From positions 25,128 through 89,127 of the forward strand of contig NW_024751841.1 in assembly GCF_018991925.1 (NCBI RefSeq): a stretch of 64,000 nt of DNA. The letters run 5' to 3'. The DNA comes from Homarus americanus. Taxonomy: Eukaryota > Arthropoda > Malacostraca > Decapoda > Nephropidae. The position numbers were made by a program, and so were the translations under genes. Below, one piece after another: positions 48,327-59,902 of this stretch. Each line of letters opens with the position of its first letter. Position 1 is the stretch's first letter. The notes below the pieces were generated by a model that saw only the letters and a program-made list of their open reading frames with translations, did no database searches and was not told where the DNA came from.

Positions 48327-49085
48327 TGGAAGATATGTGGCGATCTCAAAGTCATCAGTTTACTACTGGGCCTTCAGAGTGGCTACACAAAGCACATGTG
48401 CTTTTTGTGCTTGTGGAACAGCAGAGCTGATGCAGAGCACTATGTGAGAAAGGATTGGCCGACAAGACCAAGAGATGCGCCTGGAAGGTTTAGCTGTGCT
48501 CACAATCCGCTTGTAGATCCAGAAAAGATATTTTTGCCTCCACTGCATCTAAAGCTCGGTTTGGCTAAAAATTTCATCAAAGCTATGGATCAATTCGGTG
48601 CTGGGACTCTATACTTATCTCAGAAACTAGGTGGTGTGGTTTCCGAAGCCAAGTTGAAAGCAGGTGTCTTGAATGGACCACAAATTCGTATACTAGTTAA
48701 TGATAGCGAATTCACCAAAACATTGAACCCACTGGAGAAAAAAGCATGGGAATCATTTGTCAATGTGTCAAAGAATTTTCTTGGAAACTATCGTGCTGAC
48801 AACTACAAAGAAATCGTAACAACCATGCTTCAGAATTATCATGCATTGGGAGCAAGGATGTCCTTGAAATTGCATTTTTTCCACTCTCATATTGAATTTT
48901 TCCCAGGTAACCTTGGAGACGTTAGTGATGAACACGGCGAAAGATTTCATCAAGATATCGCCATAATGGAGAGCAGATATCAGGGACAATTCAGTCCTAA
49001 CATGATGGGCGACTATTGCTGGACACTGCAACGAGAAGAGAGCAAACTGTACAAGAGAAAGAGTAAAGTTCAGAAGCACTTTTAG
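48327..49085 (+). pseudogene. Unnamed transposase-like protein, C-terminal part
   Basis: A clean frame of about 250 residues whose credible part begins at WKICGDLKVISLLLGLQSGY. There is no ATG near the start and it is preceded by non-coding DNA, so it is 5'-truncated. Conserved-looking segments: CFLCLWNSRAD, PPLHLKLGLAKNF, FFHSHIEFFPGNLGDVSDEH, GERFHQDIAIMESRYQGQFS and MGDYCWTLQREES. From memory, this set recurs in uncharacterised arthropod proteins that look transposon-derived; I cannot give a superfamily. The invariant D/E and H residues in SDEHGERFHQD could be catalytic, which is inference. No terminal repeats were found nearby. Confidence 0.6.
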
Positions 49086-50404
49086 AACTTCAAATTTTGT
49101 CATTATAAAGGATTTGAACTTATGTTTTTTGGTGCAATTTTTTATGAGCTTATCTGTGATAGGTTTAAAATTGTATCTTGCATGACGCGATAATGTTACT
49201 ATATTTACTATTTTTTTTATTCTTAAGAAAGTAGGTCTGATGGTAGAATGAAACATCCAATTAATATTCATTAATATGAAATTAGTCATGAAAGCACAGT
49301 CACATGAGAAAATCTCATCTTTTGCACGACACGTGATGGAATATTAAATATTTGTACCTATTGATTTTTTTATAAAACCTGGTCTGATAGAACAAAACAA
49401 ATATCAGATTCGAATTCAGCAATATGAAATTAGTTGTGTGAGCATGATCTCATATGTGAACCATTTTGGCTGTTGACCAGTGTAATCGGTAAATTGATGA
49501 AGTTGTCGGTAAGCCGTGACGTCACTGCTCCGACAGTCGGTAAATTACCGACTTTACGAAATATGCTTTTTCATGGCTAAGATACCATATAGAATACACA
49601 TAAATAAATTCTAGATGTATTTAATTACCTTACCTACATTTTACTAGCAATATTTTAGCAGAATTATATTCTGCTGAGTCACACACGAAGCGATATCGAG
49701 AGTCGAGACAAGGAAGCCAACGGTCTGTTCCAATGTGAACTCATATAACACTCTGAATGGTGTATAATGCAGTGTTTATTATTCAGAAATTTATAAAACT
49801 AATGACAGGAACAATGAAATTCACTGAGTATGAGGACTACTCTAATATAATTACTGTATCTGGGATCTTCGTTACCCCTCACCAGACATTATATTATAGA
49901 AAAGAGTATTATTACGTCATGGACTCGCAACCAATCACAACGCAAGCAGTTGAACCAATCAGCGTGTTCGGTAAACAAGATTCGGAAATTCCGACAGCCC
50001 TGCTCATGACAGTGACTGGCCGGACGTATTAAAGTACACAGAGGTGGACAAACTTTCCTTAATAGCAGTATCTGGCATACGGAAGTTTATGTAACTGGAA
50101 TGATACAATAACCTGTATATATACACACACTGCCTTCTTTGAATTATAGAGTAAGTTTTACGTTATTCTAACATAATCTGCAATCCAAGAGGATGTTCAC
50201 GAGCTATAAACCAATCACACACAAGACCCACAAATAGATGCCTTATATTGCCAAGAGTTGAGTGAATTTAGTTCTAACCTCACAAACTCCAGGTGTTGAT
50301 AAACTAGTGTAATTACTAACCTTATTACACGCTTAAAGAACATATTGTTGAATAGTAGTAAAAACATTATGACATCAACTCTTGAGCAAATAAACAGATA
50401 AACA
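49086..50404. other. Unannotated stretch
   Basis: No recognised gene. The 91-codon frame at 49757-50032 has no known domain. Local TCGGTAAATT(A/G) repeats (49485-49555) form a weak inverted pattern around GTGACGTCAC. Confidence 0.45.
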
Positions 50405-50608
50405 TATACTCACAAACACATATACAACACAAACACCTATGTCACACAAACACATATACAACACAAACACACATGTCAGACAAACACATATACAACACAA
50501 CCCAACATGTCAGACAAACACATATACAACACAAACACCTATGTCATACAGACACATACAACGCAGACATATGTCACACAAACACATATACAACACAAAC
50601 ACCTATGT
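50405..50608. repeat. ACACAAACACATATACAAC-type array, first block
   Basis: Tandem units of ACACAAACACATATACAAC alternating with ACACCTATGTC, about 34 bases per pair. Confidence 0.88.
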
Positions 50609-50612
50609 CACG

Positions 50613-51243
50613 TGTTACGAACCACGCCACCAATTGTCATGATCTACCTACCCAGCACCACGAACCACGCCATCTATTGTCCTGATCTACCTACCCAGCA
50701 CCACGAGCAACGCCATCTAGGGACGAAACCCGAGTATGACTACTCTTAGTTACCACTCCGGGGTTTCCCTTCTCCATATCCTGGTTGTTGCGTCACCTCC
50801 TCCAAGTCTTCTTCGTCAGCTCCAGTTCGAGGAGAGTTCAGTTCACTCTGGGACGTGACCACAGGATCACCTATCCTGGAAACCTACGGCACAGTGACTA
50901 CCTACCGTCTTCTACAATACTCGGCCTTACTCGTCAGCCATCTCGGCTCCGCACTTAAGTATTTGTAATCTTGTATTGCCTCCCCACCTCCACCTTGCTT
51001 CAAATTATTGTATGTTGTATAAATATGTATACACTGTTAATGTTTAGGTTAAGTATGGTTAAGGGTAAATTATAGAAAGCTGAATATTTTGTTAAGGGAT
51101 TTATGGTACTTTATTATACACAACAAAAACTCACATCCTTTGTCTACCCTTTTATAGTCCGATTGTCTTTGTTTTTTTATTGTTGTTGCCTGATGGGATC
51201 TGGGTAGACTTTTAACTATATTCTAAATCCCCAACTCGTAACA
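50613..51243. mobile_element. Solo LTR, copy 1 (631 bp)
   Basis: Begins TGTTACGAACC and ends AACTCGTAACA, so it has the TG...CA ends and short terminal inverted repeat (TGTTACGA/TCGTAACA) of many arthropod Gypsy- or BEL-type LTRs. It is flanked by CACG on both sides (50609-50612 and 51244-51247). A TATAAAT box lies at 51018. No internal gag-pol lies on either side, so it is a solo LTR. Two further copies occur at 59903 and 62044. The family and strand are not determined. Confidence 0.8.
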
Positions 51244-51247
51244 CACG

Positions 51248-51820
51248 CAAACACCTATGTCACACAAACACTTGTGTCACACAAATACATATACAACACA
51301 AACACTTATCACACAAACATATATACAACACAAACACCTATGTCACACAAATACATATACAACACAAACACATGTCACACAAACACATATACAACACAGA
51401 CACATTTGTCACAAATACATATATACCACATTTGTCGCAGAAACATATGCACAACACAAACACATTTGTCATACAAAAATATATGCAACACAAACACACA
51501 TGCATCAGAGATACACATACACCACAAACCCATATTTTATATATAGCATAAAAAACATATTACACAAACACATATACCAATACAAACATATATAAAAAAA
51601 CACATATACCTCACAAACACATACCACAGAACACATACACCAACACAAACATACACCTCAAAGACATATCACAGAAATACATACCACAAACACATATCAG
51701 ACAAACACACATGCCACACAAACATATATATCACACAAACACATAAGCCATACAAACACATATTTCACATAAACACACAAACTTGACAAACACACTTACC
51801 CTCACAAACTCATAAGACAC
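51248..51820. repeat. ACACAAACACATATACAAC-type array, second block
   Basis: Continuation of the block before the LTR, becoming irregular after 51400 (CACATTTGTC, CATATATACCAC and similar variants). Confidence 0.85.
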
Positions 51821-52205
51821 TGTTACGATATAAGCCGACTTTTTTATCCACTCAACAAAACTCTTCGATCTATTCAGTTTTCTAATTAAGGTAAATTATC
51901 TTAAAGGATCAAAAACTTTGTAATTTATTTGCAAAAGTCTAATCTATTCAAAACAAAACATAAAACTTACAAATAATAATAAATAAACAGTTCAGTAAAC
52001 CCCTATTTATGAGTAAATCGTAAACACCACAATACAATATATATAATCACTCTGAAGCAGTAGAAGTACAATAACACAAGATATTTATGGTTTAGGAGAC
52101 AGGAGACCAGATGTTGATTACAAGTCTATTAATCTTTAACTACTGTAACCCTGAAGGCCACCAGATCTTTTACCTACAGACCAGGACCAATAACAGGGCT
52201 CCACA
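51821..52205. mobile_element. Possible truncated LTR of a second family
   Basis: It begins TGTTACGATATAAGC at the edge of the array, the same eight first bases as the solo LTRs, but the rest is unrelated. It is cut off by CR1 copy 8. Only the start motif and position support this. Confidence 0.35.
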
Positions 52206-53113
52206 TACTATATACTTGATTTAGGCATAACTAGTAGGATTAGTAAATTTGCAGATGATACCAAAATGGGGAGAGTGATAAATTCAGACAGTGACTTTGA
52301 ACACCTTCAAAGAGATCTAGATACCTTACATGAGTGGTCAGTAGACTGGCAAATGAATTTTAATACTGATAAATGCAAGGTACTACAGATAGGGAAGACG
52401 ACGTTAAGTATAAACAACACGGAAGAAAACTCAGTTTGTGAAAAAGATCTAGGTGTATTTGTTAGCAACGACTTGAAACCTAGAAAACAATGTATTAGCG
52501 TTCGCAACAAGGCAAACAGGATTCTTGGGTTCATATCTAGGTCTGTGAGTAACAGAACTGCTGACGTTATCTTGAAACTTTACCTAGCATTAGTGAGGCC
52601 ACACATGGATTATGCGGTTCAGTTCTGGTGTCCTTATTATAGAATGGACATAGATTCTTTGGAGAGAGTACAAAGAAGAATGACAAAATGATCCATAATA
52701 TTAGAAACCTTCCATATGAAGAAAGACTGAAAAGCTTAGGCTTACATTCATTAGAGAGGCGTAGAGTTAGGGGAGATATGATAGAGGTGTACAAGTGGGT
52801 AAGTGGGATTAACAAGGGTAAAATGGAAGATGTTCTGAAGCTCAGTAATAACGAAATAACTAGAACAAATGGCTTTAAATTAGATAAATTCCGATTCAGA
52901 AAGGATATAGGCAAGCACTGGTTTGGTAATAGAGTTGTGGATATGTGGAATAGGCTACCGAGTGCTATAGTAGGATCGGGGACGCTAGGGAGCTTCAAGA
53001 CGAAGTTGGATAGGCACATGGAAGTGCTGGGATGGGTGTGAAAGGGATCTGCCCTGTATGGGCCAGTCGGCCTCCTGCAGTATCCCACTTTCTTATGTTC
53101 TTATGTTCTTATG
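52206..53113 (+). mobile_element. CR1 LINE copy 8, 5'-truncated
   Basis: It starts just before the RT active site ([21 protein letters not shown]) and includes the C-terminal domain and tail. A one-base deletion at about 52687 (ACAAAATG for ACAAAAATG) shifts the frame between LERVQRRMTK and MIHNIRNLPYEERL. A small deletion near 52400 removes residues between IGKT and the following LGNTEI-like segment. The protein ends MEVLGWV and the element ends with three TTCTTATG octamers (to 53113). Closely related to copies 1, 3 and 7. Confidence 0.92.
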
Positions 53114-53126
53114 TACTAGAACAGTC

Positions 53127-53138
53127 AAGTCATACACC
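53127..53138. repeat. Target-site duplication, left copy (AAGTCATACACC)
   Basis: Twelve bases, AAGTCATACACC, identical to 56952-56963. They flank the RNase H-bearing LINE and fix its ends. Confidence 0.9.
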
Positions 53139-53324
53139 GGTTTGCTCTCGACGTGATCGCAGTTGGATCAGGGGAAAATAAGGATCTCAGCCTTCGAATA
53201 CGAGGGTTAACATCCACACTTCAGGATGCAGGCTGTCCTGTAACATTCCTATGAATACCCAGTCATGTCGGTATCTTGGGGAATGAGGCAGCAGATGGCC
53301 TTGCCAAGACTGGCTGTAACAATA
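53139..53324 (+). mobile_element. RNase H-bearing LINE, 5' piece
   Basis: Encodes the end of an RNase H domain: VTFL, an in-frame stop or shift, then IPSHVGILGNEAADGLAKTG. This is typical of I/R1-group LINEs that carry RNase H after the RT. The element is 5'-truncated at 53139, directly after the target-site duplication, and is interrupted at the TA at 53323 by DNA transposon B. It resumes at 56343. Confidence 0.82.
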
Positions 53325-56300
53325 GGGTGTGTCATAGGAGGGAAGATCAGCTAAAACTAATGGCCCATCACTTTTTTGGTAGATTTTAGTGTATATAAAC
53401 AGAAAATAATTTCAGTTTCAATATTTTGCAATCTTTTGCTAGGTAAAATTTAGCGTGAAATTTATCGAAAATCTAACGTACAGCTGCATTAGTGCATTAC
53501 AATTAAATAGTGAACATTGCTTTCTGACTTCATTCTTTAACAACCCAACTAACAATATTTTTTTCTGTTTCAGATTCTGATGCATTTATAAGTTGATAAT
53601 ATTTGCGATGGCTGCTTGTGTCAGGACGAGGAACCAAAAATCCAGCCACCTCAGTCACTATCTTGGGTCTGGGAGAGAGCTCCTGAAGTCGGAGTTGCCT
53701 ACATTGAGAGATGCTTTGAGATACGGTGTTTTAATCAGGCAAATCAGTGAAAAGAACCAAAGAACTTACACAAACAAGGCATTGCCAGTATTATGACCAA
53801 AAGCTGTCTTGGCACGGTACGCTCTGGCTAACTTGTCAGTTCAAGCCTCCGGTCATAACAAGTCAGAAGAAGATTAGTGAGGGCGCTGCTATGATTTAGG
53901 AGAAAGGCAGAGATATCTCTCTCTTGGGAAAACTTGCAGTTAAGGACAGCTTTGTAACAACTGGACCGGTTATTTGACATAATTACTTGCAAGTGCCCAA
54001 TTGTTCTCTGTCCTGAGTTTGGATGCGATCGTGACTGTAAATCCAGGCCCATCTCCTGTGTTTGCAGCGTGAACTGAAGATTCCTGTGATCCTAATTTGG
54101 CATTTGTCAAAGCACAGAGAGCTAACGTATAGAACTCTCATGATTTCTAGCCAAGATATTCCGGAGTCCAGAGACAGGAGGCTGCCAGAGACAGAAAGGA
54201 GAAAGAGTGCCGAGGAAAAGAAAGAGGGCTTGAGGCCCATGGTGAGGTAAAAAAGGCCGATGATTGGAGTCAAGCTGATTCAGAGTTTAATGACTTCCCC
54301 ATGGCTGATCCAAGTGCTGACCAGGAGAATGGTGACTTTGTCCCTAATTTACCCAGAAAATAATGATCCCAAACCTTCCAGGCATAAGATTCGAAATAGG
54401 AAAGATATCCCGAGCATAGCTCTGACCAGCATGCGACACCACACTGGTCTCAGAGAAACTGCGGGGAATAGCCACAGCTGCCTGGGTTGACGGTGGTTTG
54501 ATAACACCTGATGATGTTCTGGTGATAGATCTCATAACAAAATGAGGAGAGCTCAGGAGAAACTTGTCAGTAACCTAGAAGAGGAGTTTGATAAAGGGAT
54601 AAGAGAAAATGGAATCAATTGTTTGTTCTTTGATGGGAGAAGGGATGACACTAAAGTGTTCATGAAAGTTGGAGATTCTGACAAGTTGTTCCCTGCCATC
54701 GGTGAAGGAGGAACACTACTCCTGCTGCAGTGAACCAGGAGGGAAGTATTTGTGGCATTTCACTCCAGAGAAAGATGACATCAGGAAACCAGCTGAGATA
54801 GTGGCAGATAACATTGTGAACTGGCTCAGAGAGAGGAACGTAGACCAGACCCTGCAGGCCATTGGAGGGGACAGCACCAACACGAACACAGGGTGGCAAT
54901 TGGGGGTCATACAGTGGATAGAGCGGAAGATTGGGAGGAAGCTGGTCTGGATTGTTTGTGACCTCCACACCAACGAGTTGCCACTCAGACATCTGATCCA
55001 GGAGCTGGATGGCAAGACTCTTTCAAGCAACAGATGGTCTGGTCCTCTTGGCAAGATGCTGGACTCTGCCACTGAGTTAGAAATAAATCCGAGCTTTGAA
55101 AAAATCACAGTTGGCCCTCCACTCGTTGAGCTTGCACATACTGTCATTGACGACCTGAGTACTGACCAGTACTATGGTTACATGATTTGCAGTGCCATCA
55201 AAACTGGGGTCATGCCCGATAGACTTGCTTACCTGCAGATAGGTCCAGTCTCACATTCTAGGTGGCTCACAACGGCTCTCAGGTTCTGCAGAATTTGGGT
55301 CGCTCATCATAAACTGAAAGGGAACCAGCTTCACAACCTGAGACTTATTGTCCAATTCATCGTGAGTGTCTACTTGCCAAATTGGTTCAACACCAAGGTC
55401 AAGTCATCGTTCTCCGAAGGTCCGAGGCATGTTCTCTTCCAGCTTGAGCTCCTGAGGAGTCAGCCAAGGAAGGTTGTTCAGATTGTGGAGCAGACTGTGA
55501 GGAGATCTTCCTGGTATGCTCATCCCGAGGCAGTTCTGCAGACAATGCTCTGCAGTAAGGATGAGGAGGAGAGAAGAGTGGCAGTCAAAAAGATCTTGGA
55601 TATGAGACTTATGAGAGGATCTGGGCATGACGAATCAGTTGGTGACGATTCCTTCAGGGTCAGGAAGACTCCTGAAGTCAATCTAGGTGCCAAGACCCTC
55701 ACTGATCTCATAGATCTGGATAACATCCAGGCTGGCAGTGAGCCCTCTCTTACCTGCAGCCTCACCAATGTTCAAGTCAGAGCTTTCCTGGACAACCCCA
55801 TGCATGTCCCTGCCTGGCCCTCGCACACCCAGAGTATAGAGCGTTGTGTACAGCAAGTGAGCGAGGCCAGCAGTCACGTGTACAGCCAGGAGAGGAGGGA
55901 AGGCTACATCCGAGCTCAGGTGGTCAGCAGGGAGGTGATGAGTAGAAACAGAAGCAAGAAAGACATGTTCTCTATGGTGTGCAGCAACACCGGGTCGTAG
56001 TAGTAAAACCGGTTTTTGTATTTGATGATTTTGTTTTCTAAAGGAATATTAAATTTAATAAATGTGTCAAGATCATTCGTTTCACTATTCTGGATCATTT
56101 TCATCCTAATAAATTAACCTGATACATTTACTTTACTTTAAATAAGCTATTTAGTGGTGTTGGTAAAAGGGTGGGAATACTGAATTTTCATAAGATTTCA
56201 AGTTAAAATTTACCTAGCAAAAAATAAAAACTTTTCAAATCTGAAGATATCACATGATTTTGCACATAGAACTACATCATTAATACCATGGGCCGATTTT

Positions 56301-56340
56301 TCAAACTCAAAAAAAAAATTCGCCTCTGTATGACACACCC
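53325..56340 (+). mobile_element. DNA transposon B, TIR GGGTGTGTCATA, TA target duplication
   Basis: A 3.0 kb element with terminal inverted repeats GGGTGTGTCATA (12 exact bases, then similar GGAG/CAGAGG) flanked by TA (53323-53324 and 56341-56342). Removing the element and one TA restores an open LINE reading frame across the junction, which confirms the boundaries. It carries one plus-strand transposase-like gene in several frames, and its right end has A-rich DNA. It is related to element A by the GGGTG ends, TA target and protein. Confidence 0.88.
53609..56000 (+). pseudogene. Transposase-like protein of element B, frame-broken N-terminus, long intact C-terminal part
   Basis: An ATG at 53609 opens MAACVRTRNQKSSHLSHYLG, then ELPTLRDALRYGVLIRQIS. 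The middle (53800-54540) is scattered over several frames (IPSIALTSMRHHTGLRETAG). At 54542-54700 comes AQEKLVSNLEEEF, then CLFFDGRRDDTKVF. A shift near 54700 leads to the long frame to 56000: EEHYSCCSEPGGKYLWHFTP, QAIGGDSTNTNTGW, VCDLHTNELPLRHLI, WSGPLGKML, DLSTDQYYGYMIC, GPVSHSRWLTTALRFC, YLPNWF, SSWYAHPEAVLQTML and near the end SHTQSIERCVQQVSEAS. Candidate catalytic residues, by inference, are Asp of DGRRDD, Asp of GGDSTN or CDLHTN, and Glu of SIERCV. The family is common, unnamed as far as I know, in arthropod gene sets. Confidence 0.72.
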
Positions 56341-56342
56341 TA

Positions 56343-56951
56343 CGTGTAAAAAGGCCACACCTGACTACGTTGTTCCTCGAACACTTTTACAGCTAAAGAC
56401 CTAAATTAGACGCAAACAGAGAAGCTCGGGAAGCATCCATCCCCTTGGACTCCCCGTCCACCTGGTACGATGTTCTCCGTAAATTTCCTGACCTCTCGTA
56501 TGTCTATGGGAAAGGGTCGCTGAAAAGGGACGTGATTGCAACCCGTATCATCATTGGGTATGACTTTGCTTTGGAGATTGGTATACCCGCATCCCCTGAG
56601 CAACGCTCTTGTGCATTATGCAGAAGACCCGACAGCCGCACCCTTATCCACTACCTCCTAAGATGTCCCCACACACAACGCTTCCGTGACGCCTGCTGGA
56701 CCACCACTCCACGACCCGCTGATGGAGACGCGATGATCCTCCCCATACTGGCCAGATATTATGTAAATAATATTGGTGTGTTAAAGGAATATCCTTCCTT
56801 CCTTAGGCTTTAGTAAGCCCCTTTATAATATTTATATATACTTGTGACACTTGCCAGATGCTTCTGGTGTTATTGTACAGGGGTACCTAGTGACAGCACT
56901 AGGATCCCGCTTCCTCTATCAGGGAATAAATATTGAAATTGAATTGAATTG
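56343..56951 (+). mobile_element. RNase H-bearing LINE, 3' piece
   Basis: After the element B junction the protein continues KKATPDYVVPRTLLQLKT, then the frame 56445-56813 gives STWYDVLRKFPDLSYVYGKG, RDVIATRIIIGYDFALEIG, the zinc-knuckle-like CALCRRPD...HYLLRCPHTQ and a stop after PSFLRL. The 3' UTR ends in (ATTGA)3-like ATTGAATTGAATTG, a short tandem tail as in I-type LINEs, followed by the right target-site duplication. Confidence 0.85.
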
Positions 56952-56963
56952 AAGTCATACACC
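56952..56963. repeat. Target-site duplication, right copy (AAGTCATACACC)
   Basis: Identical to 53127-53138. Confidence 0.9.
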
Positions 56964-57044
56964 TGAGACAGTCTTCCTAAACCCAAATACCTTTTACAAT
57001 ACTGTCGAAGTAGTCCATCATAACAACAGACAAATATATATGAT

Positions 57045-57245
57045 ATACAAGCATATAGTGTACCAGATAAACACATACCAATACAAACACATACGCCACA
57101 AACACTCATACTACACAAACACATATACCAATGCAAACACATACGTCACAAACACTCATACTACACAGACACATATGCCAACACAAACACATACGTCACA
57201 AACACTCATACTGCACAAACACATATACCAATACAAACACATATA
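57045..57245. repeat. ACACAAACAC-type array, short block
   Basis: Irregular units ACACATACC(A)ATACAAACAC and ACACATACGCCACAAACACTC, with a roughly 60-base higher-order unit repeated three times (57070-57245). Confidence 0.85.
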
Positions 57246-58340
57246 TGTAATGAGACAAATCTCACAAGAAGAAGATTACATATAGGTAGAATATTGATAG
57301 TATAAGAGTATAAAAGAGAGGAAGTTTTGGTAGCGTGGCCGTGATAGTTATTTACACTTATCGTATCTTATACGTCAATACACATCTATTACGTCTTAAG
57401 GGCGACTTCTCAAACACTGCTTCGTTACAACTCTTTATTAATTACGAACATGACATGGACACATTAATAACACCTTCTATCGAAGTTACTAGGACATTAT
57501 GTTTACGTTACTAGGACATCATATTACGTTACTAGACACTCTGATTCTCGGACACGAACATGAAATGAATACACTTCCCACGTAAGTAACTCATCCCACG
57601 GAAAGCTCTGACAAACACTCACGTGACCTAGGGGAGGCCTAGCAGGTAGTCCTGGGTTGTCTCTATGGGAGACTGCTTAGCTGGGCGCCGGAGGGAAGTC
57701 TCGGTCCTGACCGGAGGCGACTGGAGGCGACCGGAGGCGGCTTGCCTCCGGCCCCTGACTTCTCTCAAGCAGGACTCGGGGACGTGGTAGCTGACCACCT
57801 TGTTACAAGACACACTCTCTCTCTGTCTCTGCCTGTGTGTCTCTGGGTATCTCTCTCTGCGAAAAGTCCCGAGGGAGGATTAGCACGTCCTATATATTGG
57901 GAGGCGAGCCGTCAGGTTGAGCTGATCGGGGGGGGCGGCGGCGAAGGGTCTCCTTACATTTGCCCCCGCTAATGTAGGGTCAGGTCTGGACGTTTTCAGA
58001 GACTATAAGTTGTATTTTCTGGAGAAGTCATCAGGTGGGGCCGTGTGACATGAGAGGCCCTGGTTGATTTGTGGCCCCTTGAGTTGGGCTCCGAGGGTTA
58101 CATTTGACCTGGCTAATGTGAGGTCAGGTCTGGACTCTCTCTGCGATTTAGGTTATTGTATATTGGGAGAGAGTCGGCTGGTGCCTTCTTACATGTTTGT
58201 TGTGGTGACATGTCACATGGGAGGGGAGCCTGGCTCATTTATAAACCTTGGTCAACCGTGAGAGTTACCCTACACTTGACCCCCCTAATGTGGGGTCAAG
58301 ACTGGCGTTTCTGAGATGTAAGCTGTGGTCTGACAACCCA
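57246..58340. other. Non-array spacer with three degenerate 150-bp repeats
   Basis: No gene was recognised. A TATAAAAG box lies at 57309-57316. (GGAGGCGAC)3-type repeats occur at 57711-57742 and a (CT)n-like run near 57815. From 57945 three imperfect units of about 150 bases each contain TTACA(C/T)TTG.C(C)..CTAATGTGGGGTCA(G)G.CTGG (near 57960, 58105 and 58270). These could be the end region of an LTR element, but I see no coding support. Confidence 0.5.
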
Positions 58341-58344
58341 TCAC

Positions 58345-59902
58345 TACATATACCAACACAAACGCATATACCAACACAAACACAAATACCAACACAAACA
58401 CAAATACCAACACAAAACATATACCAACACAAACACAAATGGCAACACAAACACATATACAGAGACACATATACCAACACAAACACATATACCACACAAA
58501 CACAAATACCAACACAAACACATATACCAACACAAACACAAATACCAACACAAACACAAATACCAACACAAACACATATACCAACACAAACACAAATACC
58601 AACACAAACACATATGCAGACACACATATACCAACACAAACACATATACTAACACAACCACATATACCAACACAAACACATATACTAACACAAACACATA
58701 CCAACACAAAACACATATACCAACACAAACACATATACTAACACAACACATATACCAACAATAAACACAACACCAACACAAACAGGTGTATACCAACACA
58801 AACACAAATACCAACACAAACACAAATACCAACACAAACACAAATACCAAAACAAACACATATACCAACACAAACACAAACACCAACACAAACACATATA
58901 CAGACACACATATATTCAACACAAACACATATACCAACACAAACACATATACCAACACAAACACATATACCTAAACACAAAACACAAATACCAACACACA
59001 AACACATATACCAACACAACACATATACCAACACAAACACAAATACTCAACACAAACACATTTACAGACACACATATACCAACACAAACACATATACCAA
59101 ATTACAAACACAAATACCAACACAGACATATACCAACACAAATACATATATACCAACACAAACACATATACCAACACAAACACATATACCAATACAAACA
59201 CAAATACCAACACAAACACATATACCAACACAAACACATATACCAACACGAACACAAATCCCAACACAAACACATATACCAACACAAACACAAATACCAA
59301 CACAAACACAAATACCAACACAAATACATATACAGACACACATATACCAACACAAACACATATACCAACACAAACACATATACCAACACAAACACAAATA
59401 CCAACACAAACACATATACCAACACAAACACATATACCAACACAAACACATATACCAACACAAACACAAATACCAACACAAACACAAATACCAACACAAA
59501 CACATATACCAATACAAACACAAATACCAACACAAACACATATACCAACACAAACACATATACCAACACGAACACAAATCCCAACACAACCACATATACC
59601 AACACAAACACAAATACCAACACAAATACATATACAGACACACATATACCAACACAAACACATATACCACACAAACACATATACCAACACAAACACAAAT
59701 ACCAACACAAACACATATACCAACACAAACACATATACCAACACAAACACATATACCAACACAAACACATATACCAACACAAACACATATACCAACACAA
59801 ACACATATACCAACACAAACACAAATACCAACACAAACACATATACCAACACGAACACATATACCAACACAAACACAAATACCAACACAAACACATATAC
59901 AG
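58345..59902. repeat. 18-bp minisatellite ACAAACACATATACCAAC, block A
   Basis: About 85 units alternating ACACATATACCAACACAA and ACACAAATACCAACACAA, with occasional ATACAGACACACATATACC markers that divide it into higher-order units. Open frames (CVGICVCVGI and similar on minus; NTNTYTNT on plus) are artefacts of an 18-base period. Confidence 0.95.

Noticed and set aside
49480..49560. Regulatory palindrome around GTGACGTCAC (CRE-like)
   Set aside because: A single CRE-like match in AT-rich non-coding DNA without a gene nearby is not informative.
49757..50032. 91-codon frame with an ATG
   Set aside because: No motif, no neighbours of related function and no homologous family that I recognise; kept only as an unannotated stretch.
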